DNA of 64,000 nucleotides from RYN-122 sp963761655 (GCA_963761655.1 CAVXHI010000011.1:605836-669835); one strand, 5' to 3'; positions 7,211 through 16,512 are shown, numbered from the stretch's first letter. Program-made: numbers and translations. The notes: a model not told the origin generated them from the letters alone.

Positions 7211-10200
7211 GTGCACCTGCGCCGCACCCTCCTGCCGCTGCTCGCGGCCGTCCTCGTCGCCGGTCCGGCGGCCTACGCCGCCACGGCCCCGAGCCCGACG
7301 CCCGCCACGACGCCGACCTCCTTCAGCCCGGCCGTCCCCCTGTTCGACGCCGAGGGGGCGTCGACGCTCGGAGCCGAGCCGTCGATCGAGGTCGACAGCA
7401 AGGGCCACGTCTACGTGAGCGCCCCGGCCGGCGTGCCGACCGGAGGCTGCCCCTTCTGGGACGTGCACCCCGACAGCCTGAGCACCGACGGGAAGCCCTA
7501 CGACTACCGCGGGACCATCGACGTCGACCACGCCTCCGTCGGCGGTGGCGACTGCGACATCTCGGTCACCCCCCACGCGGGCGCCTACGACCAGGTCTCC
7601 GTCACCAGCCTGTCCCTGGCGAACCTGACGTCCAACACGACGAGCGACGGCGGGCAGACCTTCCAGGTCGCCGCCAACCCGGCGTCGCAGCAGGTGTTCG
7701 GCGTCGACCGGCAGTGGCAGGCCAGCGACCCCGGCCTGGACCGCCACTACCTCAGCGTCCACGACCTGGCGACGACGAACATCCAGGTGAGCGTCGCGAT
7801 CGACGGCGGCTACCAGTACGTGCAGAACACGCCGGCGATCAACCCGGACCAGGCCCCCGGCGCCACCGGAGCCGGTGGCAACCACTTCGGCACCACCGTC
7901 GTCGACCCCGTGACGCACAAGCTGTACATCCCGTTCCTGGCGCCGGGGCCGGACGAGGTGTCCGGCGAGGAGCACGCCGTCTGGGTGGCGGAGGGCGACC
8001 CCTGTGCTCTCGCGCCCTGCACGAAGGGCCTGCCCGCGGGACCCATCAGCTGGACGAACCACCTCGTCTACACGGCTTCCGACACCGTCCAGCTGTCGCA
8101 CATCTTCCCGGCGATCGCGATCGACAGAGCCGGCCAGGTCTACCTCGCCTGGACCGGCGACACGACGTCACCGGCCACCGCGGGCGCTGCGCAGAGCGAC
8201 AACCGGATCTTCTTCACGCACAGCACGGGCAGCGACGTCGCCGCCGGCTCGTGGTCGGCTCCGGTCGCGATCGACCCGGGCACCGCCCACAGCAACATGT
8301 TCCCGTGGCTCATCGCCGGTGACGCCGGCCAGGTCGCCGCCGTCTGGTACCAGTCGAAGATCGCGCCCGGAGGCGACTGCACCGGCCGCACCGGGATCCT
8401 CGGCGACGGGAACGGCGTCAACAACAACTGCCGCAACGACTGGACCGTCGGCTACGCCCAGACGGCCGACGCCGGGGACTCGTTCTCGCGGTCCACGGCG
8501 AGCGGCGTCGTGCACAACGGCTCCGTCTGCGACTCGGGGACCACCTGCCTGACCACGAGCGGCGACCGCACGCTGCTGGACTTCTTCGACGTGGCCCTCG
8601 ACCCGCAGGGCCGCCCCAACATCGCGTTCGTCAGCGACACGCGGGCGCCGGGAACAGCAGACGTCCAGTACACCCGGCTCTGCTCCGGCACCTCGCTGAC
8701 CGGCGTCACCGTCTCCGGCCCGTGCGGGCCGCTCGGCACCACGGCACCCTGTCCGGCCGACGCCGCCTACACGGACGTCGCCGGGGACGCCAACAGCGCG
8801 CTCGGCCTGGCCGCCGGAGGCCCCAGCGACCCCGCGCTGGACGTGGTGGCCGGAAAGGTCACCACCACACCGGCCGGCCTGGTCCTCAGCGTCCGGCTGA
8901 GCGACCTGGCGCCGGGCGAGACCGGACAGATCGTCGAGCAGCACTTCTCGATCGACGGCAAGGGCTACTACGTCTTCGCCCAGCGAGCGACGGGGACCGA
9001 CGAGGTCACCCACGTCTACGGGACCAGCGACGCCACCACCCTGCGCGGTGAGCTGGGCAGCACGACCGGGACGTTCGACGACACCACCGACACCGTCACG
9101 ACGCTGTTCCCGAAGACGGCACTGACCCCGTACGAGGACGGCTCGCTGCTGACCGGCCTGGTCGTGACGACGCGCCGCGACGGCGTCGTGCTCATCCCTG
9201 ACGCCGACACGGCGACAGCACCGTGCAGCTACACCGTGGGGGCGGCACCCGGCACCCCCACGGCCTCGACCAGCCCGACCACCAGCCCGACCGCGAGTGC
9301 GACCACGAGCGCGACGGGCAGCCCCACCAGCACACCCACCCCGACGCCGACATCCACCCCGACGTCCACCCCCACCGGCACGCCCACCAGCACGCCCACC
9401 TCGACGCCGACGCCTGAGACCTCCAGCACGCCCTCCGCCACGGGCACCCCGACCCCCGAGACGCCGACGGTCCCGCCCACCAGCGCAGCCCCCTCGACCG
9501 GCCCGGTCATCAGCACCCCGACCGGCACGCCGGACAGCACCCCGACGAGCAGCCCCACCAGCACCCCCACCGGCACACCCAGCAGCGCCGCCCCCTCCCC
9601 GTCCGGCAGCACCTCCTCGACGCCGACCCCGGCGCAGACCGCGACCGACGGTCCGAGCAGCAGCCCCACGGCCGGCCCGACCGGCGGCACCACGACCCCG
9701 CCTGCGGCCCTGTGCAGCACGCCCACCACCCGGACGGCCCGTTCCCGCGTGCTCGCCGGCTCCTCGGTACCGGTGGTCGTCTCGGCTCCCGCGGGCACGC
9801 TCGTGCGCCTGCTGGCCTACAGCCGGCCGAACACCAGGTACGCGCCGGTCCGCACCCTGACCACCGGCGCCGACGGCACGGTCACCACGACGGTCCGGCT
9901 GGGCACCAACACGCGCATGTACGCGCAGCAGGTCGGGTGCGCACAGGTCGGCCCGAGCACCGCGGTGACGGTCCAGCGCACCGTCAGCCTGAGGAGCTCG
10001 CGCCTGTCGGCCAAGCGCTACGCCTTCTCCGGCGACACGCTCCCCGCCCGCCAGGGCACGCTCGTGACCGTGTACGCCGACGGACGGATGCTCGCCCAGG
10101 CCCGGACCGACGCCAAGGGGCACTACCGCGCGGTCCACGCCTTCGCCGAGGCGGGCCGGCTCGCCCTGGTCAGCCGGGTCGGGAAGGACAGCGTCGCGGA

Positions 10201-10240
10201 CGGGAACGCGAGCCGCCCGGTGGTGCTGGCCGTCCGCTGA
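7211..10240 (+). CDS. Large secreted protein with sialidase-like head and Thr/Pro/Ser stalk
   Basis: The protein has 1009 residues. A signal peptide ends near residue 23 (AYA-ATA). Residues about 30-480 form a beta-rich head with repeated Asp/Gly-rich blades (for example SDGGQTF, AIDRAGQVYLAW and DPQGRPNIAFVSD), reminiscent of BNR/sialidase or other beta-propeller folds. No catalytic motif is recognised. A second beta domain spans about 520-675. A low-complexity Thr/Pro/Ser/Gly stalk covers about 680-840, then a C-terminal beta domain (845-1009). There is no LPXTG motif or transmembrane anchor, so release or non-covalent wall attachment is likely. GTG start; a strong hairpin follows the stop. 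Confidence 0.75.
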   Translation: MHLRRTLLPLLAAVLVAGPAAYAATAPSPTPATTPTSFSPAVPLFDAEGASTLGAEPSIEVDSKGHVYVSAPAGVPTGGCPFWDVHPDSLSTDGKPYDYRGTIDVDHASVGGGDCDISVTPHAGAYDQVSVTSLSLANLTSNTTSDGGQTFQVAANPASQQVFGVDRQWQASDPGLDRHYLSVHDLATTNIQVSVAIDGGYQYVQNTPAINPDQAPGATGAGGNHFGTTVVDPVTHKLYIPFLAPGPDEVSGEEHAVWVAEGDPCALAPCTKGLPAGPISWTNHLVYTASDTVQLSHIFPAIAIDRAGQVYLAWTGDTTSPATAGAAQSDNRIFFTHSTGSDVAAGSWSAPVAIDPGTAHSNMFPWLIAGDAGQVAAVWYQSKIAPGGDCTGRTGILGDGNGVNNNCRNDWTVGYAQTADAGDSFSRSTASGVVHNGSVCDSGTTCLTTSGDRTLLDFFDVALDPQGRPNIAFVSDTRAPGTADVQYTRLCSGTSLTGVTVSGPCGPLGTTAPCPADAAYTDVAGDANSALGLAAGGPSDPALDVVAGKVTTTPAGLVLSVRLSDLAPGETGQIVEQHFSIDGKGYYVFAQRATGTDEVTHVYGTSDATTLRGELGSTTGTFDDTTDTVTTLFPKTALTPYEDGSLLTGLVVTTRRDGVVLIPDADTATAPCSYTVGAAPGTPTASTSPTTSPTASATTSATGSPTSTPTPTPTSTPTSTPTGTPTSTPTSTPTPETSSTPSATGTPTPETPTVPPTSAAPSTGPVISTPTGTPDSTPTSSPTSTPTGTPSSAAPSPSGSTSSTPTPAQTATDGPSSSPTAGPTGGTTTPPAALCSTPTTRTARSRVLAGSSVPVVVSAPAGTLVRLLAYSRPNTRYAPVRTLTTGADGTVTTTVRLGTNTRMYAQQVGCAQVGPSTAVTVQRTVSLRSSRLSAKRYAFSGDTLPARQGTLVTVYADGRMLAQARTDAKGHYRAVHAFAEAGRLALVSRVGKDSVADGNASRPVVLAVR
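9240..9712 (+). repeat. Low-complexity Thr/Pro/Ser-coding repeat
   Basis: About 470 bases of degenerate tandem repeats rich in ACC, AGC and CCG codons encode units such as TSTPT and TPTST inside the secreted-protein gene. They form the stalk. Such tracts can vary in copy number between strains. Confidence 0.85.
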
Positions 10241-10249
10241 GCTCCCGCG

Positions 10250-10282
10250 CGGGCCCGGCCCTGCACCACCGGGCCGGGCCCG
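10250..10282 (+). terminator. Hairpin after the large secreted-protein gene
   Basis: A perfect 12-base stem (CGGGCCCGGCCC with its complement) encloses a 9-base loop and starts 10 bases after the stop. There is no T-run, as is common for actinobacterial terminators. The next gene starts 20 bases later. Confidence 0.7.
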
Positions 10283-10302
10283 TGGCCTGTCACCCTGTCC
10301 CT

Positions 10303-11016
10303 GTGACGCGCGCGCGGCAGGCCCTGCTCGACCACTGGAGGCGCGACGCTCTGGCCCGCCCGCTCGGCGGCGTCCTCGACCTCGGCGACGCCCAGGCCCA
10401 CAGCCTCGGGATCCCCGTCCCGCAGTGGAACGGCCTCCTGCTCCGGCAGCCCGCGAGCGACGACGTCTACGCGGCGGCCGCGGCCTGGTTCGCGGAGCGG
10501 GGCACGGCCTGGGGGATCGTCGTGCCGGAGGAGGTCGACCACGCCCCGCCGGGCGGGACCCTCCTGCACGACCTCCCGGTCCTCACCCGCTCCCTGCAGG
10601 ACCTGCCCGCCCTGCCGCGCCTCCCCTACGACGCCGACCCGGCGCCGACCGAGGTCGCCGACGTGCAGACGGCCGCGTTCGACGACCCGCCCGGTCTCTG
10701 CCTGCGCTTCGTGGAGCCGGTGCTCGCCGCCGCGTGGCGACGCACCGTCGTCGTCCAGCAGGACGGCGTCCCGGTGGCGACGGCCTGCGTCTCGCTCGGG
10801 CAGCAGGGCGAGGCCGTCGTGTTCGACGTCGCCGTCCTGCCGTCGGCCCAGCGCCGCGGGCTCGGCCGGGCCGTGACGCTCTGGTGCCTGCACCAGGCCG
10901 CGGACGCCGGCTGCGACCTCGTCCTGCTCAACCCGTCCGACGCCGGCCGCGCCCTCTACGCCGGCCTCGGCTTCACCCCCGCGCCGGCCTGGCGGATCTG
11001 GCGCCCTGCGGCCTGA
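10303..11016 (+). CDS. GNAT-family N-acetyltransferase
   Basis: The 237-residue protein has a poorly conserved N-terminal half. The C-terminal half is a GNAT domain containing VVFDVAVLPSAQRRGLGRAV, in which the RRGLGR segment is the acetyl-CoA pyrophosphate loop, followed by the ALYAGLGF motif. The substrate is not evident. The GTG at 10303 lies just beyond the upstream terminator. It converges with the META-domain lipoprotein gene, with a 12-base gap. Confidence 0.75.
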   Translation: MTRARQALLDHWRRDALARPLGGVLDLGDAQAHSLGIPVPQWNGLLLRQPASDDVYAAAAAWFAERGTAWGIVVPEEVDHAPPGGTLLHDLPVLTRSLQDLPALPRLPYDADPAPTEVADVQTAAFDDPPGLCLRFVEPVLAAAWRRTVVVQQDGVPVATACVSLGQQGEAVVFDVAVLPSAQRRGLGRAVTLWCLHQAADAGCDLVLLNPSDAGRALYAGLGFTPAPAWRIWRPAA

Positions 11017-11028
11017 CCCGGTGCCGGC

Positions 11029-11937
11029 TCAGCCGGGCGCGAGGCGCTGGAGCTCGCTGCCGTCGCGGTCGTAGAGGACGAGGTCGCCCCCGACCAGTCC
11101 GGCGCGGCTCGCGCCCGACACCAGCACGGGTGCGCCGTTGCAGCCGATCAGCGTCGAGGGGCCGCTCGTCGCCAGCAGCCGGCCGCGGCTGCCGAGGGCG
11201 TACCGACCCGCCGCTCCGTTGCAGCCGTCCGAGCCGGAGTACCGGCCGTCGGCGGCGAACAGCAGCTCGGCCTTCGTCTGCTCGGCGCCCCGCGGAACCC
11301 AGCGGCGCTGCAGCTGCTCCGGTGTCGGGGCCTGCGCGGTGGGCGGCAGCGGCGGAGGGACGCCCGCGCGGGCCCGGCGCCTCGCCGAGACCGACGGCGC
11401 GGGAGCCGGTCCGCCCCCGCGGTTCGGCCCGTAGGTCGGTCGGAGCGCCTGGGGCTCCAGCCGGGCGAGGGCGTGCCCCTCGGCGTCCTGCAGCAGCCGG
11501 GCGTCGCCGTCGACGTCGAACCGCTCGGCGCTCTGCAGCCAGGGCACCGCCTCGGGGCGGGCGGCGTCGGGGCAGGTGCCGTCACCGCTGCCGGAGGAGG
11601 CGACGAACAGCCCCTCGGGCCCGTCGGCGTCCCAGTCGGCGTCGACGACCCCGCAGTCGCGGAACACCTCGATGTCGTCGGCGACCTGGAGCACCGTCCC
11701 CGCTTCCACGCCCTTGCCGCTGACGGCCCAGGTGCCCACGAGGTCGAGCGCGTCGCGTCCGGGTGCGGCGGGCCTGGAGGTCCCGGACGACGACGGCTCG
11801 GGGCTGGCGACCGGCACCGTCGAGGTGGCGGCAGCACCCCGGTCCTGCCCGAGCGCGTCGACGTCGGTGCGCGACCCGCAGCCGCTCACACAGGTCCCGA
11901 GGAGCACGACGGCGAGCAGGCGGCAGGTCGGCGTCAC
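11029..11937 (-). CDS. Lipoprotein with C-terminal META/HslJ-like domain
   Basis: The 302-residue protein starts at GTG 11937. A lipobox VSGC near residue 17 predicts membrane anchoring. After a Pro/Ser linker come a first LVGTW-starting beta domain (about 50-160) and a Pro/Arg linker. A C-terminal domain with LLFAADGRYSGSDGCNG and a later IGCNG resembles the META/HslJ fold, including its paired cysteines. Function is unknown; HslJ-like proteins are linked to envelope stress. It lies downstream of guaB3 with a 35-base gap. Confidence 0.7.
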   Translation of the reverse strand: MTPTCRLLAVVLLGTCVSGCGSRTDVDALGQDRGAAATSTVPVASPEPSSSGTSRPAAPGRDALDLVGTWAVSGKGVEAGTVLQVADDIEVFRDCGVVDADWDADGPEGLFVASSGSGDGTCPDAARPEAVPWLQSAERFDVDGDARLLQDAEGHALARLEPQALRPTYGPNRGGGPAPAPSVSARRRARAGVPPPLPPTAQAPTPEQLQRRWVPRGAEQTKAELLFAADGRYSGSDGCNGAAGRYALGSRGRLLATSGPSTLIGCNGAPVLVSGASRAGLVGGDLVLYDRDGSELQRLAPG

Positions 11938-11972
11938 GGGAGTGGGACGCCGCCGGACGCGCCCCGGTTCCC

Positions 11973-13139
11973 TCAGGCCCCCATGCCTCGGCCCTGGGCG
12001 TGCTGCAGGCTCTTGCCCTCGGTGCGGTTGGCCGGCGCGACCATGACCTCGACCCGCTGGAACTCCTTGATCGAGGAGTAGCCGGTGAGGGCCATCGAGC
12101 GGCGCAGCGCCCCGAAGATCCCGGTGGTGCCGTCGTCGGTGAGGGCCGGGCCGAGCAGGACCTGCTCGAGGGTGCCCACCTGCTCGACCTGCACCCGCGT
12201 GCCGCGCGGGACCTCGGGGTGGTGGCTGCCGTGGCCCCAGTGCCAGCCGCGGCCCGGCGCCTCGGAGGCCCGGGCCAGCGGGCTGCCCATCATCACCGCG
12301 TCCGCGCCGCAGGCGATGGCCTTGGCGACGTCGCCGCCGGTGCGCATGCCGCCGTCGGCGATCACGTGCACGTAGCGGCCGCCGGACTCGTCGAGGTAGT
12401 CGCGGCGGGCACCGGCGGCGTCGGCGATGGCGGTGGCCATGGGGACGCCGATGCCGAGCACGCCGCGCGTGGTGTTGGCCTGGCCCGGCCCGACGCCGAC
12501 CATGATCCCCGCCGCACCGGTGCGCATGAGGTGCAGCGCCGACTGGTAGGTCGCGCAGCCACCGACGAGCACGGGGACGTCGAGGTCGGCGATGAAACGC
12601 TTGAGGTTGAGCGGCTCGTGCCGGGTGCTCACGTGCTCGGCCGAGACGACGGTGCCCTGGATGACGAACAGGTCGACGCCGCTGTCGAGCACCGTCTGGG
12701 CGAACTGGACCGTCCGCTGCGGGGTGAGCGAGGCGGCCGTGGTGACGCCGGCGTCGCGCACCTGCTTGATCCGCGCGGTGATGAGGTCGGCCTTGACCGG
12801 CTCGGCGTACAGCTCGCGCATGCGGGCCAGCGCGCCGTCGGCCGGCAGCTCGGCGATCTCCTTCAGGGCGGCCGACGGGTCGTCGTAGCGGGTCCACAGG
12901 CCCTCGAGGTCGAGCACGCCGAGGCCGCCGAGGCGCCCGATCTCGATGGCGGTCTCCGGCGAGACGACGCCGTCCATCGCGCTCGCGACCAGCGGCAGCT
13001 CGAACCGGTAGGCGTCGATCTCCCAGGCGATCGAGACGTCCTGCGGGTCGCGGGTGCGGCGGGACGGGACGATCGCGATGTCGTCGAACCCGTACGCGCG
13101 GCGCCCGGTCTTGCCCATGCCGATCTCGACGTCTGCCAC
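11973..13139 (-). CDS. guaB3: GuaB3-family IMP dehydrogenase-related protein
   Basis: This 388-residue TIM-barrel protein of the IMPDH/GMPR family lacks the CBS domains of GuaB. The N-terminus GRRAYGFDDIAIVPS and the active-site region GVGPGQANTTRGVLG are seen; the catalytic Cys loop of classical IMPDH is replaced by an Asn-Thr-Thr version. The gene is conserved beside guaB in actinobacteria (Rv3410c next to Rv3411c). Recent work on cyanobacterial GuaB3, as I recall it, reports XMP-to-IMP reductase activity. Here it would tune purine nucleotide balance. It starts 3 bases after the guaB stop. Confidence 0.93.
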   Translation of the reverse strand: MADVEIGMGKTGRRAYGFDDIAIVPSRRTRDPQDVSIAWEIDAYRFELPLVASAMDGVVSPETAIEIGRLGGLGVLDLEGLWTRYDDPSAALKEIAELPADGALARMRELYAEPVKADLITARIKQVRDAGVTTAASLTPQRTVQFAQTVLDSGVDLFVIQGTVVSAEHVSTRHEPLNLKRFIADLDVPVLVGGCATYQSALHLMRTGAAGIMVGVGPGQANTTRGVLGIGVPMATAIADAAGARRDYLDESGGRYVHVIADGGMRTGGDVAKAIACGADAVMMGSPLARASEAPGRGWHWGHGSHHPEVPRGTRVQVEQVGTLEQVLLGPALTDDGTTGIFGALRRSMALTGYSSIKEFQRVEVMVAPANRTEGKSLQHAQGRGMGA

Positions 13140-13142
13140 GGT

Positions 13143-14642
13143 CTAGCGCCCTCCGCTGTAGTTCGGCGCCTCGGCCGTGATCTGGACGTCGTGCGGGTGG
13201 CTCTCCTTGAGCCCCGCGGCCGTGATCTGCACGAAGCGGCCCTTCTCCTGCAGCTCCGGCACGGTGCGCGCGCCGACGTAGAACATCGACTGCTGCAGCC
13301 CGCCGACGAGCTGGTGGACGACGCCGGACAGCGGCCCGCGGTAGGCGACCTGACCCTCGATGCCCTCCGGGACGATCTTGTCGTCGGTGGCGACGTCGGC
13401 CTGGAAGTAGCGGTCCTTGCTGTAGCTCTTCTTGCCGCGGGAGGCCATCGCCCCGAGCGAGCCCATCCCCCGGTAGCTCTTGTACTGCTTGCCGCCGACG
13501 AAGACGACGTCGCCGGGCGCCTCCTCGGTGCCGGCGAACATCGAGCCGATCATCACGGTGTCGGCCCCGGCGACCAGCGCCTTGGCGATGTCGCCGGAGT
13601 ACGCCAGGCCGCCGTCGCCGACGACGGGGACGCCGGCCGGCTTGCACGCCTGGGCCGCCTCGTGGATGGCGGTGACCTGCGGGACCCCGACGCCGGCGAC
13701 GACGCGGGTGGTGCAGATCGAGCCCGGCCCGACGCCGACCTTCACGCCGTCCACCCCGGCGTCGACCAGGGCCTGCGCGCCCGCCTTCGTCGCGATGTTG
13801 CCGGCCAGCACCTGCACGTGGCGGGTGGCGGGGTCGCTCTTGAGCCGCCGGATCATGTCGAGCATGAGCCGGGCGTGGCCGTTGGCGACGTCGGGCACGA
13901 GCACGTCCACGCCGGCCTCGACCAGGGTGGTGGCCCGCTCCCAGGCGTCCCCGAAGTAGCCGATCGCCGCCCCGACGAGGAGCCTGCCGTCGGCGTCCTT
14001 GGAGGCGTGGGGGTACTGCTCGGACTTCACGAAGTCCTTGACCGTGATGAGACCGGTGAGCCGGTCCTGCGCGTCGACGATCGGCAGCCGCTCGCGCTTG
14101 TGCTGGCGCAGGATCGCGGTGGCGTCGTCGCGGCTGATGCCCTCGGGGGCGGTCACCAGCGGCATCGGCGTCATGACGTCGGAGACCAGGGTGCCGCCCC
14201 ACTCGGCCACGGGCGTGAAGCGCAGGTCGCGGTTGGTGACCATGCCGAGCAGCAGGCCGCCCTCGTCCACGACCGGCAGGCCGCTCACCCGGTACTGGCC
14301 GCAGACCGCGTCCAGCTCCTCGAGGGTGGCCTTCGGGCCGATGGTGATCGGGTTGGTGATGCGGCCGGTCTGGGTGCGCTTCACGAGGTCGACCTGGTAG
14401 GCCTGGTCCTCGATCGACAGGTTGCGGTGGAGGACCCCGATGCCGCCGTGGCGGGCCATCGCGATCGCCATCCGCGACTCGGTCACGGTGTCCATGGCAC
14501 TGCTCACCAGGGGCAGCCGCAGGCTGATCCCCCGGGTGAGGCGCGTGGTGGTGTCGACCTCGCTGGGGATCACGTCGGTCTCCCCCGGCAGGAGCAGGAC
14601 GTCGTCGTACGTGAGGCCCAGGGGGGCGACCAGCGAGGACAC
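13143..14642 (-). CDS. guaB: Inosine-5'-monophosphate dehydrogenase
   Basis: This 499-residue NAD-dependent enzyme converts IMP to XMP. The N-terminal barrel segment LTYDDVLLLPG is followed by a tandem CBS (Bateman) module at about residues 95-215 and the catalytic loop GPGSICTTR with the nucleophilic Cys. The flap segment YRGMGSLGAM and the C-terminal AEAPNYSGGR are typical. The GTG at 14642 is supported by AAGGAG about 6 bases upstream. A TAGGCT hexamer further upstream could be its -10 box. Confidence 0.97.
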   Translation of the reverse strand: MSSLVAPLGLTYDDVLLLPGETDVIPSEVDTTTRLTRGISLRLPLVSSAMDTVTESRMAIAMARHGGIGVLHRNLSIEDQAYQVDLVKRTQTGRITNPITIGPKATLEELDAVCGQYRVSGLPVVDEGGLLLGMVTNRDLRFTPVAEWGGTLVSDVMTPMPLVTAPEGISRDDATAILRQHKRERLPIVDAQDRLTGLITVKDFVKSEQYPHASKDADGRLLVGAAIGYFGDAWERATTLVEAGVDVLVPDVANGHARLMLDMIRRLKSDPATRHVQVLAGNIATKAGAQALVDAGVDGVKVGVGPGSICTTRVVAGVGVPQVTAIHEAAQACKPAGVPVVGDGGLAYSGDIAKALVAGADTVMIGSMFAGTEEAPGDVVFVGGKQYKSYRGMGSLGAMASRGKKSYSKDRYFQADVATDDKIVPEGIEGQVAYRGPLSGVVHQLVGGLQQSMFYVGARTVPELQEKGRFVQITAAGLKESHPHDVQITAEAPNYSGGR

Positions 14643-14667
14643 GTGGCTCCTTCGGTGCGGGCACCTC

Positions 14668-14673
14668 AGCCTA
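14668..14673 (-). promoter_or_regulatory. Candidate -10 box for guaB
   Basis: TAGGCT lies 25 bases before the guaB GTG. Initiation about 7 bases downstream would leave a leader of roughly 19 bases, carrying the AAGGAG ribosome-binding site. No clear -35 is visible; the 3' end of rsdA is just upstream. Confidence 0.4.
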
Positions 14674-14699
14674 CCGGCGGGTCGCCCCGTTCCGACCGG

Positions 14700-15928
14700 C
14701 TACGGCCCGGGCACCGGCTTCGGTTCGGGGGACGTCCTGGGGCCGGGCGACTGGCTCGGGCTCGACGTCGGGTCGTCGCCGGGCCCCGCGCTCGGGCTGG
14801 CGCTCGGCTTCGCCGCCGGGCTCGGGCTGGCCTTCGGGGTGGCCTTGGGCTTCGGGCTCGCCTTGGGCTTCGGGCTCGCCTTCGGCTTCGGGCTCGCCTT
14901 CGGCTTCGGGCTCGCCTTGCGGCTTGGGGCTCGCCTTGGGCTTCGGGCTCGCCTTCGGCTTCGGGCTGGCCTTCGGCTTCGGGCTGGCCTTGGGCTTGGG
15001 GCTCGCCTTCGCCTTCGGGCTCGCCTTGGGCTTCGTCCCCCGGGCTCGCCTTCGCCTTCGGGGTGGCCTTGGGCTTCGGGCTCGCCTTCTCGCCCGCCCC
15101 CGCGGTGGCATCGCGCGGCGTCGTCGGGTCGACGGTCGTGGGCCGCCCGCTCGGGAGGGCCTTCCCGGACGGCGGGCCGAGCAGCGGCGGACCGACCGGC
15201 GGGCCGAGCGGCGGGCCGGCGAGGACCGGCGGGCGCGCCCGGTCGGCGTCGAGCCGTGCCCGCAGGGCGACGAGGCGGGCCTGCAGGCGCTCCCGCCCGT
15301 CGCCGGGGCCCACGCGGGCGAGCGTGCCGGCCGCCGCCTCGAGCTGGGCCTCGGCAGGCGCGGTCCGGGCGTCGTCGAGGAGGGCCTCGGCGCGGTCGAG
15401 CGCGGCGCCGGCACGGGCGGCAGCGCTGCGGCGTCCCCGCGGCGGCCCGGAGACCGTGCGCGAGGAGCTGCCGGCCCGCGCCGTCGCGGTGTCGCGGGCG
15501 GGCGCGGCCACGCTGACGACCTCGGACACCGCGCTGCCGAGGGCGTCGCGGACGGGTCGCAGCGCGCTGCCCGGGGAGGCGGCCGCCACGCCCGCGACGC
15601 TCAGCAGGGCGACCGCCGCCACGGAGGCGACGGCGATCCGCGACGCGTTGCGCCCACGCCGGCGGCGCAGCCGGACCACGTCGGGCTCGAGGGTGCGGAC
15701 CGGCAGGACGGCCGCGACGGGCAGGTCGACAGCGACGTCGTCGCGCAGCGCGCCGAGGGCGGCCAGGACGTCGTCGGCGTCGAGCGGGTCGAGCTGTCCG
15801 CCACCGGCCAGCAGCTCGACCAGGGCGTCGTCGGCGGCGACCGCCGCGAGGTCGACGTCCTCGACGCTTCGGCGCTGGACGGGGGGGCCGGCAGGAGGCA
15901 CGGCCGGGACACCGGAGGTCTCGGTCAT
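14700..15928 (-). CDS. rsdA: RsdA-like anti-sigma-D factor with Lys/Pro repeat tail (two apparent frameshifts)
   Basis: The N-terminus (about 20-65) has the acidic helical pattern EDVDLAAVAADDALVELL seen in RsdA, the SigD-binding anti-sigma factor. A transmembrane helix follows at about 97-117, then an Ala-rich helical part and a Pro-rich extracytoplasmic tail with about a dozen Ser-Pro-Lys-Pro-Lys-Ala repeats. Start to stop is 1229 bases (3n+2). The frame is lost at a C-run (15037-15041) and at one extra base near 14919. Removing one base at each gives about 408 residues ending in a Pro/Ser tail at TAG 14700. The ATG overlaps the sigD stop as ATGA. Read literally, the protein would be truncated or garbled in the repeats. 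Confidence 0.75.
14822..15090 (-). repeat. 18-bp tandem repeat encoding SPKPKA units
   Basis: About 14 imperfect copies of an 18-base unit (minus strand AAGGCSAGCCCSAAGCCS) encode Ser-Pro-Lys-Pro-Lys-Ala. Both apparent frameshifts of the anti-sigma gene lie inside the array, where slippage in replication or sequencing is most likely. Confidence 0.85.
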
Positions 15929-16512
15929 GCCAGGGCCTCCAGGGCGAGGGTGCGCAGCTTCGCGAGCGCCCGGTGCTGGGCCACGCGGACGGCCCCGGCG
16001 CTCAGGCCGAGCGCTGCCCCCGTGTCCTCGGCGGACAGGCCGGCCACGACGCGCAGCAGCAGCAGCTCGCGCTGCGGCTCGGGCAGGCGGTCCAGCAGCA
16101 GGCGGGCGCGGGCCGCCTGGTCGGCCGCGACGGCGGTCTCCTCGGGCCCGGCCGACGTGTCGACCGACTCGGGGAGCGTCTCGACGGCGTCGCTGCGGTC
16201 GCGGTAGCCCGCCCGGAGGGCGTCGGCGACCTTGTGCCCGGCGATGCCGTAGGCGAAGGCGGTGAAGGAGCGGCCCTGGTCGACGTAGCGGTCGAGGGAG
16301 GTGAACACGGCGGTGCACACCTCCTGGGCGACGTCGTCGGCCGACCCGTAGGAGCCGTCCGTCCGCCCCAGCCGGGCGCGGCAGTACCGCAGCAGTCCGG
16401 GGCGCAACCGCGTGATCAGGTCCTGCGCCGCCGCCGCATCGCCCTTGCGGGCCGCGGCGACGAGCGGGGCGAGCTCATCGGTCGTGGTGGACATCGTCGT
16501 CGGGGTCGCCAC
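15925..16512 (-). CDS. sigD: RNA polymerase sigma factor, SigD/ShbA type
   Basis: The 195-residue protein is an ECF-like sigma factor. Region 2 contains DDVAQEVCTAVFTSL and FTAFAYGIAGHKVADALR; region 4 contains RLPEPQRELLLLRVVAGLS and the recognition helix SAGAVRVAQHRALAKLR. The position next to guaB and an anti-sigma partner matches sigD (Rv3414c) in Mycobacterium and shbA in Streptomyces, whose product drives hrdB transcription. GTG 16512 is preferred over ATG 16494 because GGAGG lies upstream inside the end of the glycosidase gene. That spacing suggests coupling to the upstream gene; coupling to rsdA is through the ATGA overlap. Confidence 0.88.
   Translation of the reverse strand: MATPTTMSTTTDELAPLVAAARKGDAAAAQDLITRLRPGLLRYCRARLGRTDGSYGSADDVAQEVCTAVFTSLDRYVDQGRSFTAFAYGIAGHKVADALRAGYRDRSDAVETLPESVDTSAGPEETAVAADQAARARLLLDRLPEPQRELLLLRVVAGLSAEDTGAALGLSAGAVRVAQHRALAKLRTLALEALA

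Noticed and set aside
9240..9712. Repeat-rich region considered as CRISPR or mobile-element ends.
   Set aside because: Degenerate Thr/Pro/Ser codons within one continuous gene; no spacers or terminal inverted repeats.
14822..15090. Regular repeats resembling a CRISPR or a satellite.
   Set aside because: The repeat unit is 18 bases with no unique spacers and encodes SPKPKA units in frame, so it is a coding repeat.
11763..16265. A 1500-codon open frame on the + strand opposite guaB3, guaB and rsdA.
   Set aside because: It is the antisense shadow of strongly conserved GC-rich genes; it has no domain and low-complexity Arg/Gly/Ala text.
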